A DNA stretch of 38,982 nt from Gemmatimonadaceae bacterium (GCA_002726335.1 PBSR01000259.1:1-38982), one strand, 5' to 3'. Positions 7,096 through 15,786 are shown, counted from the stretch's first letter. The notes: generated by a model from the sequence alone, not told the origin. Made by a program: numbers and translations.

Positions 7096-7989
7096 ATGAG
7101 CGGCCCCATCATTGACACCCACCATCATTTCTGGGAGCTGGACCGCTTCGACCTGCCCTGGCTCGGAGGGCTCGAGTCTCTCAACCGCAGTTTCACCCTC
7201 GACGACTACGCCATCGCCACCAAGGGTCTCGGGATCACTCGATCTGTGTATATGGAGGTCGACGTCGCCGCCGGCCAACGACGTGCCGAGGTCGAGTATA
7301 TCAGCAGGCGATGCGCCGAGGCGGGCAACTCGATGGGTGGCGCTGTCGTCTCCGGCCGACCCGGCGAGGACGGGTTCGCCGACTGGGTTCGGTTCCTGCA
7401 GACACAGCCGGCCGTCAGAGGCGTGCGCCAGGTCCTTCACGTCGCTGAGGCCGCGCCTGGCACATGCCTTCTGTCCAGCTTCATCCACGGCGTGCGACTG
7501 CTCGGTGAGGCCGGCCTTCGTTTCGATATCTGCCTGCGTCCCGGTGAACTGGGGGACGCCGAGAAGCTGGCTGCCGCCTGTCCCGACACACTCCTCATTC
7601 TCGATCACTGCGGCATCCCTGACCCTGGCATCGTCGCCGGTGTCGCCGAGCCCGATGGCGGCCCCATGTCGCACTCGGCCGATGGCTGGCGGCGCAGCAT
7701 CGATGTTCTCGGCGAGCGCTCCAATGTCGTCTGCAAGATCTCCGGCATCGTTGCCCGTGCCCCTTCCACCGACAACCTGCCCGACCTGCTGGCCCCCACC
7801 GTCAACCACTGCCTCGACGCCTTCGGTCCCGACCGGGTCGTTTTCGGCGGTGACTGGCCGGTGTGCACGCTCGTGGCCACCTATGCTGAATGGGTGCATG
7901 CATTGGGCGCCATCATCAGCTGCCGGCCGGCAGACGAACAGGCCCGGCTGCTCCACGACAACGCGGCACGCCTCTATGCCCTGAATTGA
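7096..7989 (+). CDS. Amidohydrolase family 2, sugar-lactonase-like
   Basis: A 297-residue amidohydrolase_2 protein close in layout to L-fuconolactonase and related lactonases (COG3618). The N-terminal metal motif is IDTHHHFWELDRFDLPWL, a strong COG3618 signature; LILDHCGIPD and VFGGDWPVC supply the later His and Asp ligands. Length is normal for the family. It lies convergent to an enolase-superfamily acid-sugar dehydratase, 34 nt away. In known fuconate, rhamnonate and galactarate pathways a lactonase feeds such a dehydratase, so a sugar-acid route is a reasonable inference. No ribosome site is visible; a -10-like TATATT stands 8 nt before the ATG. Confidence 0.9.
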   Translation: MSGPIIDTHHHFWELDRFDLPWLGGLESLNRSFTLDDYAIATKGLGITRSVYMEVDVAAGQRRAEVEYISRRCAEAGNSMGGAVVSGRPGEDGFADWVRFLQTQPAVRGVRQVLHVAEAAPGTCLLSSFIHGVRLLGEAGLRFDICLRPGELGDAEKLAAACPDTLLILDHCGIPDPGIVAGVAEPDGGPMSHSADGWRRSIDVLGERSNVVCKISGIVARAPSTDNLPDLLAPTVNHCLDAFGPDRVVFGGDWPVCTLVATYAEWVHALGAIISCRPADEQARLLHDNAARLYALN

Positions 7990-8005
7990 TTGGCCCGTCA
8001 CGCCC

Positions 8006-8021
8006 CCGCGGTGAGCCGCGG
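8006..8021. terminator. GC-rich hairpin between convergent genes
   Basis: CCGCGG-TGAG-CCGCGG forms a 6 bp all-GC stem with a tetraloop in the 34 nt gap between two convergent catabolic genes. It is a compact bidirectional terminator candidate. Confidence 0.5.
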
Positions 8022-8023
8022 CA

Positions 8024-9130
8024 TCATTCCTCTGCCGTCTGTGTGATCACAGTGTACCGTGCCAGCGTGCTCCGGTCGATCTCCAGCCCCAGGCCGGGAG
8101 CATTCGGCACCTGTACATACCCGTCCTGCGCGACGAAAGGTTCACGGGCCAGCTCCGTACGCAGCCCGTTTTCTGTCATGTCAAATTCGAACAGACACGG
8201 CTCGGGATAGAGGCCCGGTCCGTCCGGGAGCACGGCCTGCCAGTGCAGCGTCGCTGCCAGACGGATCGAGCTGCCCCACATATGCGGCAGCGTGCGGACA
8301 CCGTGGGCTTCCGCCAGGGCCGCCACCTTTCGACACTCCGTAAACCCTCCTGCTATCGAAATATCCGGCTGCACGATATCAAGAGCCCGTTTTGACAACA
8401 GATCTCGGAACGCAAGCAGTCCCTCCAGTCCCTCGCCACCGGCCAGTTGCATCGGCGCCGCGCGTCTGATTTCAACGTAGGCCTCGACCTCGGTCGGCGG
8501 GACCGGTTCCTCGTACCAATAGACGTCGTGCTCCGCCACAGCACGCGCCGAGGCGATCGCTGTAGCCGCATCATAAGCGCAGTTGGCGTCCACCGCCAGT
8601 ACTATGTCGGGACCTACAGCGGCGCGAACGGCGGCGACTCTTGCCGCGTCAGTCCGTGCTCCGAAGCCAATTTTCATCTTCACGGCAGGGAAGCCGGCCG
8701 CGGCGTAGGACGCCGCCTCCTTGGCGAGGCCCTCGGTGGGATCATCCGCACTGTAGAGAAACAGACCGCTGGCATAGACCGGGATCTTCTCCCGCATCCT
8801 GCCACCGAGCAGCTGATGGACGGGTCGATGTGCAGCTTTGCCCATGATGTCATACAAGGCGATGTCGACACCGCTCCATGCTGCCTGGGAGCATCCAGGC
8901 GTAGCGTTGCGCCCGATGGCCTCCGCTTCGAAGGGATCTCTGCCGATCACGTGTTGCCGCATTAGGGCCGTATCAGGCAGGTCACTGCCCTCACCCCAGC
9001 CGACGATTCCCGCGTCTGTCTCCACTTCCACCACGCAGACCGCACGGTCCCGATTCCAGGTGCAGGAGTTGGCGAAGGGTCGCTGCAGCGGATAGCGCAG
9101 CTGATGGGTATGGACTCTGGTGATCTTCAT
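8024..9130 (-). CDS. Mandelate racemase / muconate lactonizing enzyme family dehydratase
   Basis: A complete 368-residue enolase-superfamily enzyme. The KxK motif (Lys151, Lys153 in AVKMKIGFG), metal ligands Asp181 (VDANCAYD), Glu207 (WYEEP) and Glu233 (GGEG), and the Asp255/His283 dyad (QPDISIAGG, LPHMWGSS) put it in the mandelate racemase subgroup, which includes acid-sugar dehydratases and galactarolactone cycloisomerase. The N-terminal capping domain is intact. The exact sugar acid is not predictable. The ATG at 9130 lacks a ribosome site but has TATACT exactly 8 nt upstream. It converges with a lactonase-like amidohydrolase, consistent with a shared sugar-acid pathway. Confidence 0.93.
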   Translation of the reverse strand: MKITRVHTHQLRYPLQRPFANSCTWNRDRAVCVVEVETDAGIVGWGEGSDLPDTALMRQHVIGRDPFEAEAIGRNATPGCSQAAWSGVDIALYDIMGKAAHRPVHQLLGGRMREKIPVYASGLFLYSADDPTEGLAKEAASYAAAGFPAVKMKIGFGARTDAARVAAVRAAVGPDIVLAVDANCAYDAATAIASARAVAEHDVYWYEEPVPPTEVEAYVEIRRAAPMQLAGGEGLEGLLAFRDLLSKRALDIVQPDISIAGGFTECRKVAALAEAHGVRTLPHMWGSSIRLAATLHWQAVLPDGPGLYPEPCLFEFDMTENGLRTELAREPFVAQDGYVQVPNAPGLGLEIDRSTLARYTVITQTAEE

Positions 9131-9138
9131 GGCACAGA

Positions 9139-9144
9139 AGTATA
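9139..9144 (-). promoter_or_regulatory. -10-like TATACT eight bases before ATG, possible leaderless start
   Basis: TATACT is separated from the ATG at 9130 by exactly 8 nt with no ribosome site between. No good -35 is seen at 17 nt. It matches the arrangement at 7082 and 36419. Confidence 0.4.
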
Positions 9145-9261
9145 GGCCGCAAAAGGCCGGCGTGGGACTTGCCAGAGTCCGATAAAACGATTCCGTTGTT
9201 GTCCGCGTCCAAGTTGTAGACGGTCCCTATCCATTCTGCCGCCTTTCTGGAGTGCGAGCCT

Positions 9262-10644
9262 ATGTTTGGCGCCCTCGTCGGCCGTGAGCTCCGGTCGCAT
9301 CTGCTGACCTATCGATTCAGCCTCAGCGCGGTGTTGCTGTTCACCCTCGTTGTCGGCTCGTCACTGGTTCTCGGCTTCAACTATGATCGCCAGTTGACGG
9401 CCTTCGGTGAATCGAAGAACGCCCGTGAACAGAAGCTGTCGGAGTCGACTGACTTCCGCAGCCTGCAATGGCAGGGCATGCAGCAGGAGAAGCCGCCAAA
9501 CGCGCTTTCGGTTTTCGCCGTCGGACTCGAACGAGAGCTGTCCCGATCGGTCACGATCTCCAGCCGTCAGCCGAAGCTGGGCAGGTCCAAGTACTCCAGC
9601 CCCCTCTACACGTTGTTCCCGCCCCCCGATCTGCTCTACATCGTCAACATCGTCGGCTCCCTTCTGGCTGTGCTGTTCGCCTTCAACGCGATCTCCGGCG
9701 ACCACGAAGACGGTACGCTGCGACTGGTCATGTCCAACGCGGTACCCCGCCACGTGGTGTTGCTGTCCAAGTGGGTGGGCGGGTACCTGGCGCTGCTTGT
9801 GCCGTTCCTCGGATCGGTCCTGGCGGCACTGCTGTTGACGACGACCTTCACTTCCTTCGGACTCACCGGGGACCAGTGGACTGCCTTTGCCGCCATGCTC
9901 AGTGTCGCCGCCCTCTATCTGTCGGTGTTTTTTACCCTGGCCCTCGCCATCTCCGTCTACACCCGGCGGTCGTCCACGTCACTGGTCGTCAATTTCCTCG
10001 TCTGGGTCCTGCTCGTGCTCGCCGTACCCAACGTGGCCCCCATCGTTGCCCGTGCGGCGGTGAAGATTCCCTCGCCGGGAGCCATTGCCGGCGAGCGCGA
10101 CGCCATCCGCACCGGCGCCTGGTCCGCGATGCGGGGCCGGGACTGGCGCAACATGAGCCGCGAGGAACGGGATGCGTTGCGCGAAGAAGTCGAACAACAG
10201 ATCGAAGAGAAGACGGAGCGGCTCATCGACGACTACTCCCGCCGCCTCGAGACCCAGGTGGCTGCCGGGGTCGCCCTGGCGCGAATCTCGCCTTCATCCA
10301 GCTACGTCTACGCTACGGCGTCGCTGGCTGGCGGCGGCCTCGAAGACTACGCCGGCCTGCGCCAGTACATCGACCGCTATCGGGTGCAGTACCTGGACGC
10401 CCTCGAGACCATCGAGCAGGACCGACAGCGACAGACGGAAGGCATCGAAGACCGGCAGGAAAGAGATGAGATCCGCGAGGCCCCCGTCGATCCCGATGAC
10501 CTGCCGGCCTTTGCCCCGCAACGGCGGCCCATGGGAGACATCCTCGCTGCCAACGACATCGACCTGCTCGTACTCGTCGTTCTCAACGGCGTGTTCTTCC
10601 TCATAGCCTATGTGGGCTTTCTCAAGTTCGACCTGGTGGATTAG
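9262..10644 (+). CDS. ABC-2 type transporter permease with large external loop (first of pair)
   Basis: A 460-residue membrane protein of the ABC-2 permease type. TM1 is at about 20-38, then an external stretch to about 120, TM segments near 125-143, 172-195, 207-231 and 241-263, a long coiled-coil-like charged loop at about 270-425 (EERDALREEVEQQIEEKTER), and a last TM at about 435-455. The cytoplasmic motif GDHEDGTLRLVMSNAVPR is shared with the next gene and is typical of ABC-2 permeases. Start ATG with GGAG 10 nt upstream. The next gene begins 2 nt after its stop, so the two probably form a heterodimer. No ATP-binding subunit is encoded nearby. The substrate is unknown. Confidence 0.87.
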   Translation: MFGALVGRELRSHLLTYRFSLSAVLLFTLVVGSSLVLGFNYDRQLTAFGESKNAREQKLSESTDFRSLQWQGMQQEKPPNALSVFAVGLERELSRSVTISSRQPKLGRSKYSSPLYTLFPPPDLLYIVNIVGSLLAVLFAFNAISGDHEDGTLRLVMSNAVPRHVVLLSKWVGGYLALLVPFLGSVLAALLLTTTFTSFGLTGDQWTAFAAMLSVAALYLSVFFTLALAISVYTRRSSTSLVVNFLVWVLLVLAVPNVAPIVARAAVKIPSPGAIAGERDAIRTGAWSAMRGRDWRNMSREERDALREEVEQQIEEKTERLIDDYSRRLETQVAAGVALARISPSSSYVYATASLAGGGLEDYAGLRQYIDRYRVQYLDALETIEQDRQRQTEGIEDRQERDEIREAPVDPDDLPAFAPQRRPMGDILAANDIDLLVLVVLNGVFFLIAYVGFLKFDLVD

Positions 10645-10646
10645 CG

Positions 10647-12044
10647 ATGCTGAGAATACTGGTCATCAAGGAATGGCTCACCAGCCTGCTCGAGCTCCGC
10701 TTCGTCGTCTGCGCCACCCTGTGTGTCGTGCTCGGAATCGTCTCCGTCGTCGTGCTGCGAGCCGACCTCGAGGCGCGGCGGGCGGAATTCGGCCAGAACC
10801 AGGCCCTGTACAAGGATCAAGCCGAAGAGTACGGGTCTTTCCGCCGCCTCGAGCGCGAGGGTATACGCGTCGATCGGCCGCCGCAGTCCTTCCAGGTCCT
10901 GTTCTACGGCGTCGAGAAGACGCTGGACCGTACCGCCGTCATCAGCGACGATTTCCTGCCCGGCTTCCAGGGGGATCTGAACACCAATCCCACCGTGCTG
11001 TTGTTTCCGGTAGCCGACATGCTCTTCGTCGTCGCCGTGGTGTTGAGTCTGCTGGCGTTCTTCATCTCCTACGATACCGTCGCCGGAGAACGCGAGACCG
11101 GAACCCTGAAACTGCTCATGTCGTACTCGGTGCCACGTGATCTGATCATTGCCGCCAAGTGGCTTGGCGGCTACTTCAGCCTCGCCCTGCCGTTTCTGGT
11201 CTCCCTGCTGGTTGGCGCCCTGTTGATCTCCATGTCGGCCGACGTGCCTTTCACCGAGACCGACTGGCAGGCGTTTGTCCTGGCCGGTGTCGTTTCCTTG
11301 CTGCTGCTTGCCGTCATGTTCTCCATCGGCCTTCTCGTCTCCGTACGCTCCCGCTCATCGACGACAGCCATCCTCAGCCTGCTGGCCCTGTGGGTGCTGC
11401 TGGCGCTGATCGTGCCGAACCTGGGACCGTACGTGGCCGAACTGGTCTCCCCCGTGCCCGATGTCGGCCAGGTGGAGCGCAACATCGCCCTGCGCTCCAA
11501 GGAGATCGCCGACCAGTACAATATCAACTGGCGGGGAATCCGCGGGCGCATTCGGAACATGAGTGATCAGGAGCGATCCGCCTTCTTTGCCGAGTTGCGA
11601 GCCAAGCGTGACGCCATGCAGAAGGACATCAACAAGGTCACGGCCGAGGTCGTGCGTGACTTCGAGTCACGCCTGTCGCAACAGACCGATGTGGCCCGCG
11701 TGCTCACACGGGTGTCGCCGGTGGCCTCTTTCGTCTACGCCAACACCGACATCGGCGCCACAGGCGTGCTGCACGAGGAGCGTCTCGTCAACCACCTGCG
11801 GACCTACCAGCGGGAGTTCGTCCGTTACGTGTCGGAGCAGACACAAGGCCAGGGAGGTTTCGGCTGGGACGGGGGCGGCGGCGATGACTACACCGTCGAT
11901 GATCTGCCCTCCTTCGACTACCACAATGACGATCTCGGTGTCCGCCTCGACGCCCGCATCGTCGATGTGCTGTTGCTGGTGCTGTTTGCCGTGACCTTCT
12001 TCATGGCCGCCTTCGTGAGTTTCCTCCGCAGCGATGTCCAGTAA
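10647..12044 (+). CDS. ABC-2 type transporter permease with large external loop (second of pair)
   Basis: A 465-residue paralogue of the preceding permease, with the same order of features: TM1 at about 18-38, an external segment, four TMs between about 120 and 265, a charged loop of some 150 residues including a helix-rich part (FFAELRAKRDAMQKDINK) and an acidic Gly-rich stretch, and a final TM at about 440-460. The motif GERETGTLKLLMSYSVPR aligns with GDHEDGTLRLVMSNAVPR of the first. It starts 2 nt after the upstream stop, so translation is coupled. The pair likely forms the membrane part of an exporter whose ATPase is elsewhere. It converges on the dual-REC regulator with only 16 nt between. 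Confidence 0.87.
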   Translation: MLRILVIKEWLTSLLELRFVVCATLCVVLGIVSVVVLRADLEARRAEFGQNQALYKDQAEEYGSFRRLEREGIRVDRPPQSFQVLFYGVEKTLDRTAVISDDFLPGFQGDLNTNPTVLLFPVADMLFVVAVVLSLLAFFISYDTVAGERETGTLKLLMSYSVPRDLIIAAKWLGGYFSLALPFLVSLLVGALLISMSADVPFTETDWQAFVLAGVVSLLLLAVMFSIGLLVSVRSRSSTTAILSLLALWVLLALIVPNLGPYVAELVSPVPDVGQVERNIALRSKEIADQYNINWRGIRGRIRNMSDQERSAFFAELRAKRDAMQKDINKVTAEVVRDFESRLSQQTDVARVLTRVSPVASFVYANTDIGATGVLHEERLVNHLRTYQREFVRYVSEQTQGQGGFGWDGGGGDDYTVDDLPSFDYHNDDLGVRLDARIVDVLLLVLFAVTFFMAAFVSFLRSDVQ

Positions 12045-12060
12045 GAAGGAAACGGCCGGT

Positions 12061-12828
12061 CTATTGCAGGAGCTTTTCGACCTCAGTAGTCAGCTTTTCC
12101 TCAAAGCCCTCGGCAAACACGACGAAGGCAGCCACGTTCTCGCTCTTGAGCAGTTGCACATCCTGCGGTGAGATCGTGTCGGCCATGACGATGGCGGCAA
12201 CATCCACCCTCTCCTCCCGTCGCAAGGTGCGCAGGGCCTGCCCGCGTCCCGCGTCGGCCTGATCTATGTTGGCCACGATCAGATCCACCTTCGTCTCATT
12301 CAGGATCTGTCGGGCGCGCGCCCAGGTGGTGGCAATGCGCACCCGATACTGCTTGCCGAGCAGACTGAGTGAGATCGCCTGGGTGTGGTTGGAGTCATCC
12401 ACCAGCAGAACGGAAGCCTTGGTCTTCGGCTTCTCATCCGGGACCACCGCCTCCACTCCCAGGGCATGGGCGATCGTCTCGTGCAGTTTGTCCCGGTTGA
12501 ATGGCTTGACGATAAAGCCGGCCGGTTTTGTCGCCTGGGCCCGGGCCACGGTGGCCTGATCGGTGTGTGCTGTGAGGAAGACCACGGGCGTAGCGAAACG
12601 CTGACCGATGACCTCGGCGGCCTGCACGCCATCTTTTTCTCCCTGCAGCGAGATGTCCATCAGCACGAGATCCGGATGGGTCTCTGCCACCTTGCCCACC
12701 GCCTCAGCGGCAAACTGAGCGACCGCCACGACTTCAAACCCCAGACGTATGAGTGTCTGCTCCAGGTCGCGGGCGACGACGGCCTCATCTTCGACCACCA
12801 GGATCTTCTCACCAGCCATCGGCCTCAC
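12061..12828 (-). CDS. Dual-receiver response regulator, second REC degenerate (module 1)
   Basis: A 255-residue protein made of two receiver domains and no DNA-binding or enzymatic output. REC1 (about 7-125) is complete: Glu13/Asp14 acidic pair, phospho-acceptor Asp58 in VLMDISLQGEKDG, Thr86 in FLTAH and Lys108 in VKPF. REC2 (about 138-255) keeps VLLVDDS but has Asn187 where the acceptor Asp should be (DLIVANID) and lacks the conserved Lys, so it should not be phosphorylated. The GTG start overlaps the kinase stop (GTGA); the same junction is seen in the paralogous module at 20041, which supports this start over the ATG three codons later. The likely partner is the HisKA_2 kinase just upstream. 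REC2 may serve as a protein-binding output. Confidence 0.87.
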   Translation of the reverse strand: MRPMAGEKILVVEDEAVVARDLEQTLIRLGFEVVAVAQFAAEAVGKVAETHPDLVLMDISLQGEKDGVQAAEVIGQRFATPVVFLTAHTDQATVARAQATKPAGFIVKPFNRDKLHETIAHALGVEAVVPDEKPKTKASVLLVDDSNHTQAISLSLLGKQYRVRIATTWARARQILNETKVDLIVANIDQADAGRGQALRTLRREERVDVAAIVMADTISPQDVQLLKSENVAAFVVFAEGFEEKLTTEVEKLLQ

Positions 12829-14468
12829 TCACCCTTCGAATCCATGGGATACTGCACCTGGAAGGACGTGCCGCCCTCTCGTCCCACCTCGATCGTGCTG
12901 TTCATCTGCCGGGCCAGGTCCCCTACGAGGCGGAGACCTAGAGTATCGGCCGTTCTCGGGTCAAAGTGCACCGGCAGCCCGACGCCGTCATCACAAACCC
13001 TCAGCCTGCCGACATCGTTGGGCAGTGGTCCGGACTCAACGCGTACAGTACCCCGCCGCCCGTCCGGAAAAGCATGCCTCAAAGCGTTCGATATCAACTC
13101 CTGAACGATCAGACCACAATGGATGGCGGTATCCACCGAAACGCTGTGGGATGCGACGGCCGCATCCAACTGGATCCTTTGAGGATCGACTCCGTGGGAG
13201 GAGAACACATCTTCGGCCAACGCCTGCAGATATTTCGCACAGTCCAGGCGGGCCAGATCCTCTGTTTCGTAGAGGCGTTCGTGAACCAATGCCATCGACT
13301 GGACCTGGGACTGCGTGTCTTCCAGGCTGCGCAGCGCCGTCGGGTCGTCGATGGTGCCTGTCCGCAGACTGAGAAGACTCGGGATCACTTGCAGGTTGTT
13401 CTTCACCCGGTGGTGGACCTCCTTCAGCAGCACGACTTTCTCCTCCAGAGCCTGCTCCAGCGCCTGGTTCCGCTGCGCCAGGGCCTGCAGATCATCCATC
13501 CGACGAAAGCCTTCCTCCAGGATGTCAGCCAATCCCTGAAGCAACTCCACCTGCTCGTCAGAAAAAGCGTCCGGCTCGGTGTGATTGAGAGCCAGCGTCC
13601 CGTGCGAGAAGGGTACATCGATAACACAGCGCACCGGTGTCTCGAAGAGTTCGGCCATCCAGCGCATTTCACCCAGCCGGTCCTGCTGCTGCAGGTCGCG
13701 GCGGTAGACGATGCGCTTCTCGCGCCAGAACTGCTCGATCACCGGATGCGGGCCCGCCACCGGAGACTCGACCCAGTCAGACCCACGCTCGAGCGAATGG
13801 GTGACGAATGATCCTGATTCCCGTATCAGATTGAGACCACATCCGGTGTAGGTCAAGCCGAGCGTGTCGAAGCAGTCCCTCAGCGTCACCAGTACCTGTA
13901 CGATGTCCTCGGCGCGGTGCATCTGCCATACCTGCTCGCGTAGTTGCAGGCGGGCTGCCATGACCTTCAGCTCGTCCAGACGGCGAAAGCCGTCGGTCAG
14001 CAACTGAGCCATGTCCTGCAGCAGTTCGAGGTCGGCGTCGCTGAAGGCGTTGGGCTGACGACTGCTGGCCGCCAGCGTGCCCTGGGAGAACGGCACGTCG
14101 ATGATACATCCCACGTGGGGAAAGATAGCTCCTTCGCCGTACGGATCATTGTGCGTCAGATCACGGCGGTAGACGACTTCGCCCTCCTGCCAGAACCCGA
14201 GCACGGTCTGCGAGCCTTTGCTGTGCAGCCGTCGCCACTGCCCCTGGGGATTCATCGAGTGCGAAACGACGCTTGGCGGTCTCGTCTGCGGTTCGACGAG
14301 GTTGACACCACAGTAGAGCAGCGGGATGCCGAGATCGACCATGCCGGAGCGGATCTCGCTGAGAAGATCACCCATGTCCTGCGGATCCTTCATCGCCCAG
14401 ATCGCCTCCCGGACCCGTGCCACCACCTGTCGCCGACGGGGTCGGGTTTGTGTTTCCATCCCGCCCAT
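12825..14468 (-). CDS. Sensor histidine kinase, tandem GAF-like domains, HisKA_2 type (module 1)
   Basis: A 547-residue soluble kinase with no TM segment. Two GAF-like repeats lie at about 14-175 and 176-335; both carry a YRRDL segment and a CxIDVPFSxGTLA motif, and they align with each other along their length. HisKA_2 follows at about 345-425 with the phospho-acceptor His353 in [10 protein letters not shown], then the ATPase domain at about 445-545 with the N-box Asn461 (ELISNALRHAF) and DDGVGLP. HisKA_2 kinases of the PdtaS type work in the cytoplasm. The ATG at 14468 overlaps the msrA stop (TGATG), so msrA, kinase and regulator are probably one transcript. The ligand is unknown; GAF domains often bind small molecules, haem or nucleotides. 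Confidence 0.9.
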   Translation of the reverse strand: MGGMETQTRPRRRQVVARVREAIWAMKDPQDMGDLLSEIRSGMVDLGIPLLYCGVNLVEPQTRPPSVVSHSMNPQGQWRRLHSKGSQTVLGFWQEGEVVYRRDLTHNDPYGEGAIFPHVGCIIDVPFSQGTLAASSRQPNAFSDADLELLQDMAQLLTDGFRRLDELKVMAARLQLREQVWQMHRAEDIVQVLVTLRDCFDTLGLTYTGCGLNLIRESGSFVTHSLERGSDWVESPVAGPHPVIEQFWREKRIVYRRDLQQQDRLGEMRWMAELFETPVRCVIDVPFSHGTLALNHTEPDAFSDEQVELLQGLADILEEGFRRMDDLQALAQRNQALEQALEEKVVLLKEVHHRVKNNLQVIPSLLSLRTGTIDDPTALRSLEDTQSQVQSMALVHERLYETEDLARLDCAKYLQALAEDVFSSHGVDPQRIQLDAAVASHSVSVDTAIHCGLIVQELISNALRHAFPDGRRGTVRVESGPLPNDVGRLRVCDDGVGLPVHFDPRTADTLGLRLVGDLARQMNSTIEVGREGGTSFQVQYPMDSKGE

Positions 14469-14995
14469 CACTTCAGCTTGTGGGCGAAGCGCTGGCGAAA
14501 CCTGGCCACCTTGGGACCGACTACCATCATGCAGTAAGGCTGCTGCGGGTTGCGTTGGAAATACTGTCGGTGTGTGTCCCCGGCCGGCCAGAACCGCTCG
14601 AAGGGCGTGATCTCGGTGACGATGGGATCGCCGAAAACGGCGCCAGCCGTCAACTCATCGACGAGGCTGCGGGCGATGGTGGACTGATCGGCGTCATGGG
14701 CAAAGATGGCGGATCGGTACTGGGGTCCCACATCCTCTCCTTGACGATCCTTCGTCGTTGCATCGTGGACCCCGAAGAACACTTCCAGAACTTCCCGGAA
14801 GGAGATCTGCTCTGTATCGAAGCTGACCTGGATGACTTCGGCATGCCCCGTCGTCCCGGTGCAGACTTCCTCATACTCCGGTGACTCGACATGACCACCG
14901 CTGTAGCCGGACTCGACAGTAATGACCCCTTCGAGCTTTTCAAAGACCGCTTCCAGGCACCAGAAACAGCCGCCACCCAGCGTTGCAGATTCCAC
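14468..14995 (-). CDS. msrA: Peptide methionine-(S)-S-oxide reductase MsrA
   Basis: A 175-residue MsrA that reduces methionine-S-sulfoxide in oxidised proteins using thioredoxin. The catalytic motif GGGCFWC places the nucleophile Cys at residue 10; the family marks SGYSGG, YEEVCTGTTGHAE and DQSTIARS follow in order. The start is GTG with AAGGGA 5 nt upstream. It lies 20 nt after a nitrilase-family gene and overlaps the sensor kinase by TGATG, so a repair enzyme for oxidised methionine is cotranscribed with a two-component system. That hints at an oxidative-stress input or output, which is inference. Confidence 0.95.
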   Translation of the reverse strand: MESATLGGGCFWCLEAVFEKLEGVITVESGYSGGHVESPEYEEVCTGTTGHAEVIQVSFDTEQISFREVLEVFFGVHDATTKDRQGEDVGPQYRSAIFAHDADQSTIARSLVDELTAGAVFGDPIVTEITPFERFWPAGDTHRQYFQRNPQQPYCMMVVGPKVARFRQRFAHKLK

Positions 14996-15015
14996 TGAAA
15001 TCCCTTCGGCCCCTG

Positions 15016-15786
15016 CTAGAGTTGCTCTGCTACGTCGATGTCGTGCACGAACAGTTCCTCACCTTTGGTGGCGGTGCGGCAGACCCACTCCCCCCGCGGA
15101 TCGATGATGCCGGAGGGGGACGAACAGGGTATGTCCACTGGCTCACAGCTGTCCACGGTGACGATCCACAGATCGCCGGCCCTGGCACGAAGGCGCAGAT
15201 TCGATTCGTGGTACTGCCAGGCAACCTGAGACCATTGGCTGCCGTCGCGCCCACCGTTGACAGCGTGAAAGATGATGCGTGCCCCGGCCGACGCCAACTG
15301 TTGTGTGAGATGAGGATCGTGAGTCGGCGTGCATCCCGGGTTGGCCCACAGGTCATTGCAGATCAGCCCGCCAGTGGTCACGCCGGCGAAGAGACGGGTC
15401 GAGAGTGGCCTCAGAGAGAAACGCTCGACCTCCCCTCGGGGCGGCTCGGTCAACGTGCCGCAGGTCAGAGTCTTGGCGTGGAAACCCAGAAACTCCCCCT
15501 CACGGTCATGGAAGCGAATCTGGTTGTAGCAGAGGTCGTCGTCTTCGACGAAACAGGTGCCCAGTGCCAGGCCCAGCCGGAGGTCCCGAGCTGCGGCGGT
15601 GACGGTGGACAGGGCGGCCATGACCGCTGCGTGGTCAAAATCTGACGTGTAGCCACTGAGGCTCCCTTCCGGGGTCAGCAGGATATCGGCCCCCGCGGCG
15701 CCGGCTCGTTCCACCGCCCCCAGCAGAGCTTGCTCATTGGCCACCACATCGGCTGTGACCCGCATCTGAAACCCAGCCACTCGCAT
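15016..15786 (-). CDS. Nitrilase-superfamily carbon-nitrogen hydrolase
   Basis: A 256-residue C-N hydrolase with the catalytic triad Glu40 (LLTPEGSLSGY), Lys105 (HAKTLTCG) and Cys143 (GGLICNDLW). It is shorter and only distantly similar to the nitrilase-family protein at 3561. The ATG at 15786 has GAGG 5 nt upstream and starts the conserved first strand (MRVAGFQM); an in-frame ATG five codons earlier is less likely. It is the first gene of a run with msrA, the sensor kinase and the regulator. It probably hydrolyses a small amide; which one cannot be said. Confidence 0.9.
   Translation of the reverse strand: MRVAGFQMRVTADVVANEQALLGAVERAGAAGADILLTPEGSLSGYTSDFDHAAVMAALSTVTAAARDLRLGLALGTCFVEDDDLCYNQIRFHDREGEFLGFHAKTLTCGTLTEPPRGEVERFSLRPLSTRLFAGVTTGGLICNDLWANPGCTPTHDPHLTQQLASAGARIIFHAVNGGRDGSQWSQVAWQYHESNLRLRARAGDLWIVTVDSCEPVDIPCSSPSGIIDPRGEWVCRTATKGEELFVHDIDVAEQL

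Noticed and set aside
6829..8001. Long open frame on the minus strand opposite the second amidohydrolase
   Set aside because: Antisense shadow; the plus-strand product has complete metal-ligand motifs.
12045..12060. Terminator between the second permease and the dual-REC regulator
   Set aside because: The 16 nt gap has only a short CGGCCG palindrome, too small to call a terminator.
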